Assembly: GCA_964574605.1 (NCBI GenBank)
Contig: CAZNOK010000060.1
Location: 1 to 23,828 of the forward strand
Direction of reading: 5' to 3'
DNA: 23,828 nt
DNA from: CAIKAP01 sp964574605
GTDB lineage: Bacteria; Verrucomicrobiota; Verrucomicrobiia; Palsa-1439
The first letter of the stretch is position 1. Each line of letters opens with the position of its first letter. The notes beneath the pieces were generated by a model. It did not search any database. It was given only the letters and a program-made list of their open reading frames with translations, and was not told the DNA's origin. Shown piece after piece: positions 21,118-23,828 of the stretch. The position numbers were made by a program, and so were the translations under genes.

Positions 21118-22296
21118 TTATCGCCGTGTCCCGTGAAGGTAGAAACGGAAGCTGCCGGGCAGGTCGCGAAAGTCAAAGACGGAATCTTTTCCGCAGACGA
21201 AGTCACGAGCCGAAAGCCAAACATGCATCCATCTGCTAACCGGAGGATGATCAAGGGCGCTTAACTTGCCTCGCAGCGCGCGTCCGGCATGTTTGATCAA
21301 CATGCGTTTGTTCACAGCAACGCGCGGTGTGCGCCGCAAGTGTGTGGTTGGAGAAGGCGCGACAAGCCCATACGCAACCAGGGTCAAGCCCGGCTCGTCG
21401 AAGCCGAGACGGAACACTTTGTCAGTCGTTCCGCCAAGGCGGGCATTGATCTCCAGGAACGTGGCCTCCTCGTTGTCGCGGGAATAGAGGAACTCAAAAT
21501 GAAACGGCCCGGTGATATCGGCGGCGTCCACAAATTGTGCGCACAAGGTCTTCAGTTTGTTGCTGGTCAATGACATGTTCTGCACTGTCAGGGAGACGGA
21601 CTGGAATTTTCTCGGCACGAGGAACGTTTCCATCGCCAGCAGTTCTCCCTGCTCGGACCTTACCCCGTGGACCAGCAGGTTCGGCAGATTCAAGAAAGGC
21701 TGGGCGATGACCGCCGCTTGCAGAACAGTCCCTTGGAGAAAGGCGCGCAAGTCCGCTCTTGATTGAACCAAGATGGTTTTTCGATAAGGTTTGATGTCCG
21801 ACTCACGGTCCGGGCGTATCACCAGAGGGAAAGCGATTTCCGGAATCTGCTCCATATCTGCGTCCTTCTCCAACCACCAAGTTGGCAGGACCTTCATACC
21901 GATCCGGGTGGCCAAATTGAATTGGAGGCGTTTGGAAGTGGCCAGTTGCAGGGCAGGAAGCGACGGGGACAGAAGTCGGCAAACAGGGGCGAGTTGGTCG
22001 CGGTTGGCTGCCAACCACAGAAGATGACGGTCACCGTGACCCAGCAACGCCCCACCTCCAACACTCTCAACGAATCGCTTGATTGCCAAGATGCCTTCGG
22101 CTGTGCCCACCTGTTTCCGAGACAGGAAGCCGGCCCCAGCCAGACAACGCGAATACCCGCGAGAGTCGGGCGGTTGCGCCGCGATATCCATCCAATGCAC
22201 CGGCACCCCCAACCGCCAGCAGCGCCGGGCAAACACCAGAAAATCCGGCGACCAATCCCCGAACATCACGACATGGAACGGGACGTTCACTACCAC
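21118..22296 (-). CDS. ATP-grasp family protein (carboxylate-amine ligase-like)
   Basis: A 392-residue protein with an N-terminal Rossmann-like domain (HVVMFGDWSPDFLVFARRCW to about residue 110) and an ATP-grasp domain. The latter shows AFPLVIRPDRES (nucleotide-binding strand with Arg where Lys is common), GPFHFEFLYS and the metal-binding EINARLGGTTDK. It resembles predicted ATP-grasp carboligases of the COG3919 type. Such enzymes join a carboxylate to an amine or thiol through an acyl phosphate; the substrates here are unknown. The start is uncertain: GTG 22296 is the first in-frame candidate and GTG or ATG at about codons 10-11 is also possible, none with a clear ribosome site. The gene appears less GC-rich than its neighbours. 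Confidence 0.8.
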   Translation of the reverse strand: MVVNVPFHVVMFGDWSPDFLVFARRCWRLGVPVHWMDIAAQPPDSRGYSRCLAGAGFLSRKQVGTAEGILAIKRFVESVGGGALLGHGDRHLLWLAANRDQLAPVCRLLSPSLPALQLATSKRLQFNLATRIGMKVLPTWWLEKDADMEQIPEIAFPLVIRPDRESDIKPYRKTILVQSRADLRAFLQGTVLQAAVIAQPFLNLPNLLVHGVRSEQGELLAMETFLVPRKFQSVSLTVQNMSLTSNKLKTLCAQFVDAADITGPFHFEFLYSRDNEEATFLEINARLGGTTDKVFRLGFDEPGLTLVAYGLVAPSPTTHLRRTPRVAVNKRMLIKHAGRALRGKLSALDHPPVSRWMHVWLSARDFVCGKDSVFDFRDLPGSFRFYLHGTRR

Positions 22297-22390
22297 ATCA
22301 TACCCATTCGAGCTTGGTCAGTAAAGATACCGAGCAGAGCGAAACATCCATTGCTGACACCGAGTCTTCTCTGAGTTAGATTCCCAGCCG

Positions 22391-22888
22391 ATGAAAAAGC
22401 TGAAACTACCACCGGGAGTCAGGGAAGATTTTGATCTGTTGCTCGTGCACGGCGCCGCGCGCTGGCCGGAGTTTGAAAAGCGATTCGTTGCCGCATTCGC
22501 ATCGGCGTGGCTGCGGCTCCAACCCGCTGAGAAAAAGGTCGTGCTCGAGTTTTGGGGCAAGTGGGAGAAACGGCGAAAACCCCAAGCTTGGGTGAAGTTC
22601 GTGGAAACGCTCGCTCCGGACATCAAGGATCCCAAGATATGGAGTTTCTACCAACCTGATGGCGGCATCTTCACCATCGTTGTTCCACCTTGTCTTCCAA
22701 TGACGGCTGTTCTCTTCGATGTTTTCGTCGCCCGTGAAATCCGGCGGGCGGTGAGAGTGGCACAAGGGGTTGCCGTGGACGATCTGGCGCTTGAGAACCA
22801 GAATGTCCGCCAAGCGAACCGCGACGCCGGCTACGACGAGGACGCGCTCGAACGTTGGATGACAGAACAGCCGACCCCGGGGAATTAG
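22391..22888 (+). CDS. Hypothetical protein upstream of recQ
   Basis: A 165-residue soluble protein without a family I recognise. It starts at ATG 22391 (MKKLKLPPGVREDFDLLLVH) and contains a Trp-rich helical segment (VLEFWGKWEKRRKPQAWVKF), a short strand region (GGIFTIVVPPCLPMTAVLFD) and a charged C-terminal helix (YDEDALERWM). No signal peptide or membrane segment is present. It is divergent from the ATP-grasp gene across 94 bp that show no confident promoter. recQ begins 7 bp after its stop, so the two probably share a transcript. The function is unknown. Confidence 0.75.
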   Translation: MKKLKLPPGVREDFDLLLVHGAARWPEFEKRFVAAFASAWLRLQPAEKKVVLEFWGKWEKRRKPQAWVKFVETLAPDIKDPKIWSFYQPDGGIFTIVVPPCLPMTAVLFDVFVAREIRRAVRVAQGVAVDDLALENQNVRQANRDAGYDEDALERWMTEQPTPGN

Positions 22889-22895
22889 CCTCGCC

Positions 22896-23828
22896 ATGCC
22901 CGCCGTCGAACCGCGCCGCCTGCTGGAACAACACTTCGGCTTCCGCGAGTTCCTCGAAGGCCAGGAGCGCGTCATCCGCGCCATCTTCGACGGCGACGAC
23001 GCCGTCGTCATCATGCCAACCGGCGGCGGCAAATCGCTCTGCTACCAGTTGCCCGCGCTTGCGCTTGAGGGCATCACGGTTGTCGTCTCGCCGCTCATCG
23101 CGTTGATGAAAGACCAAGTGGACGGCCTCGTCGAAAAAGGCGTTCCCGCCACCTTCATCAACTCCTCGCTCGGCCAGTCCGAGATGGACGAACGCATCGC
23201 CGACATGAAGCGCGGCAAATACCGTCTCGTCTATATCGCGCCCGAGCGTTTCAAGAGCGAGCGTTTCGTCGCCGCGCTCGCGCCGCTGACCATCGCGTTG
23301 TTCGCCGTGGACGAGGCGCACTGCATCTCGCAATGGGGACACGATTTCCGTCCCGACTATCTTCGCCTGAAATGGGCGCTCAAAGACCTCGGCCAGCCGC
23401 AGGTCGCCGCGCTCACTGCCACTGCCACGCCCGAAGTCCGCGCCGACATCATCGAGCAACTCGCCCTTGGCAAGTTCGGGCGCGGCGAGCCGCGCGTGTT
23501 CGTCAGCGGATTCGCCCGTCACAATCTCACGCTCGCCGTCGCCAACGTCGCCGGCAAAGCCGACAAACTCGCCCGCATCACCGAGCACATCCAACAACTC
23601 AAAACCGGCATCGTCTATTGCGCCACCCGCAAGAACGTCGAGAGGGTGGCGGCGGCGTTGCCGTTCAAATGCGTCATCTACCACGCCGGCCTCACCGACG
23701 AACAACGCAAGAAGGCGCAGGACAGGTTCATGGAAGGCAAGTCCGACGTGGCCATTGCGACCAACGCCTTCGGCATGGGCATTGACCGCGCTGATCTCCG
23801 GTTCGTCATCCACTACGACATCCCCGGC
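22896..23828 (+). CDS. recQ: ATP-dependent DNA helicase RecQ (N-terminal 311 codons; 3' end outside window)
   Basis: A superfamily 2, 3'-to-5' DNA helicase acting in recombination and replication-fork repair. The start at ATG 22896 gives MPAVEPRRLLEQHFGFREFL. The helicase motifs appear in order: FREFLEGQERVI (motif 0), MPTGGGKSLCYQLP (Walker A), SPLIALMKDQV (Ia), VDEAHCISQWGHDFRPDY (DEAH box with the RecQ aromatic-rich loop), ALTATAT (III), GIVYCATRK (IV), YHAGLTDEQR and ATNAFGMGIDRADLRFVIHYD (V). The ORF is open to the window edge, so the zinc-binding, winged-helix and HRDC parts cannot be checked. Confidence 0.96.
   Translation, partial: MPAVEPRRLLEQHFGFREFLEGQERVIRAIFDGDDAVVIMPTGGGKSLCYQLPALALEGITVVVSPLIALMKDQVDGLVEKGVPATFINSSLGQSEMDERIADMKRGKYRLVYIAPERFKSERFVAALAPLTIALFAVDEAHCISQWGHDFRPDYLRLKWALKDLGQPQVAALTATATPEVRADIIEQLALGKFGRGEPRVFVSGFARHNLTLAVANVAGKADKLARITEHIQQLKTGIVYCATRKNVERVAAALPFKCVIYHAGLTDEQRKKAQDRFMEGKSDVAIATNAFGMGIDRADLRFVIHYDIPG

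Noticed and set aside
20973..21254. Longer 93-codon version of the small ORF overlapping the ATP-grasp gene
   Set aside because: The first 60 codons overlap the coding end of the ATP-grasp gene and the short gap and show no domain; only the part from ATG 21074 carries the leader-like pattern.

Overview
This window looks like a chromosomal segment of a GC-rich Gram-negative bacterium, most likely a member of Verrucomicrobiota (Pedosphaera/Limisphaera-like). The pointers are an exported protein with a C-terminal block of the kind common in that phylum (DSDGIADSWQIQFFG, then NLFKYVAGLDPTN), a GxxExxY gene bordered by CGTGTATTTCGTGG repeats, a Tat-exported amidohydrolase-like protein, NrfHA, and many short palindromic repeats. 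This placement is inference; no rRNA or complete phylogenetic marker is present. There is no sign of a prophage, CRISPR array or complete insertion sequence.

Layout. 1-955 (-): the N-terminal two thirds of glutamyl-tRNA synthetase, with a perfect palindrome read in frame near the window edge. 1061-4869 (+): a tightly overlapping run of six genes (FHA protein, small exported protein, DJ-1/PfpI protein, YwiC-like membrane protein, nrfH, nrfA) ending in a DNRA-type cytochrome c nitrite reductase. 4927-9185 (+): gnd, a GxxExxY gene between inverted short repeats, then two paralogous PfkB sugar kinases, which suggests sugar-acid or pentose-phosphate metabolism. 9211-12206 (+): a small membrane protein and three consecutive amidohydrolase-fold genes, two of them near-identical tandem copies and the third a Tat-exported version lacking the metal ligands. 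12255-15711 (-): a conserved hypothetical gene, a palindrome-rich gap, and a mutL/zinc-ribbon pair; mutL carries two further in-frame palindromic insertions. 15760-19129 (-): three exported or outer-membrane proteins. 19190-19267 (+): tRNA-His. 19399-22296 (-): a ceramidase-like hydrolase, a possible 33-residue RiPP-like peptide and an ATP-grasp protein. 22391-23828 (+): a hypothetical gene and the start of recQ.

The strongest unusual signals are: (1) a family of GTAGGG...CCCTAC palindromic elements found between genes and also translated in frame inside gltX and twice inside mutL, resembling the Rickettsia palindromic elements in behaviour; (2) an ATP-grasp gene followed by a tiny ORF that fits the lasso-type leader pattern YxxPxLxxxGxxxxxT at every position except Gly, which is Gln; (3) the GxxExxY gene bracketed by inverted copies of a repeat that also sits just before both sugar kinase genes; (4) NrfA with CxxCH instead of CxxCK at heme 1; (5) the amidohydrolase trio with a ligand-less third member.
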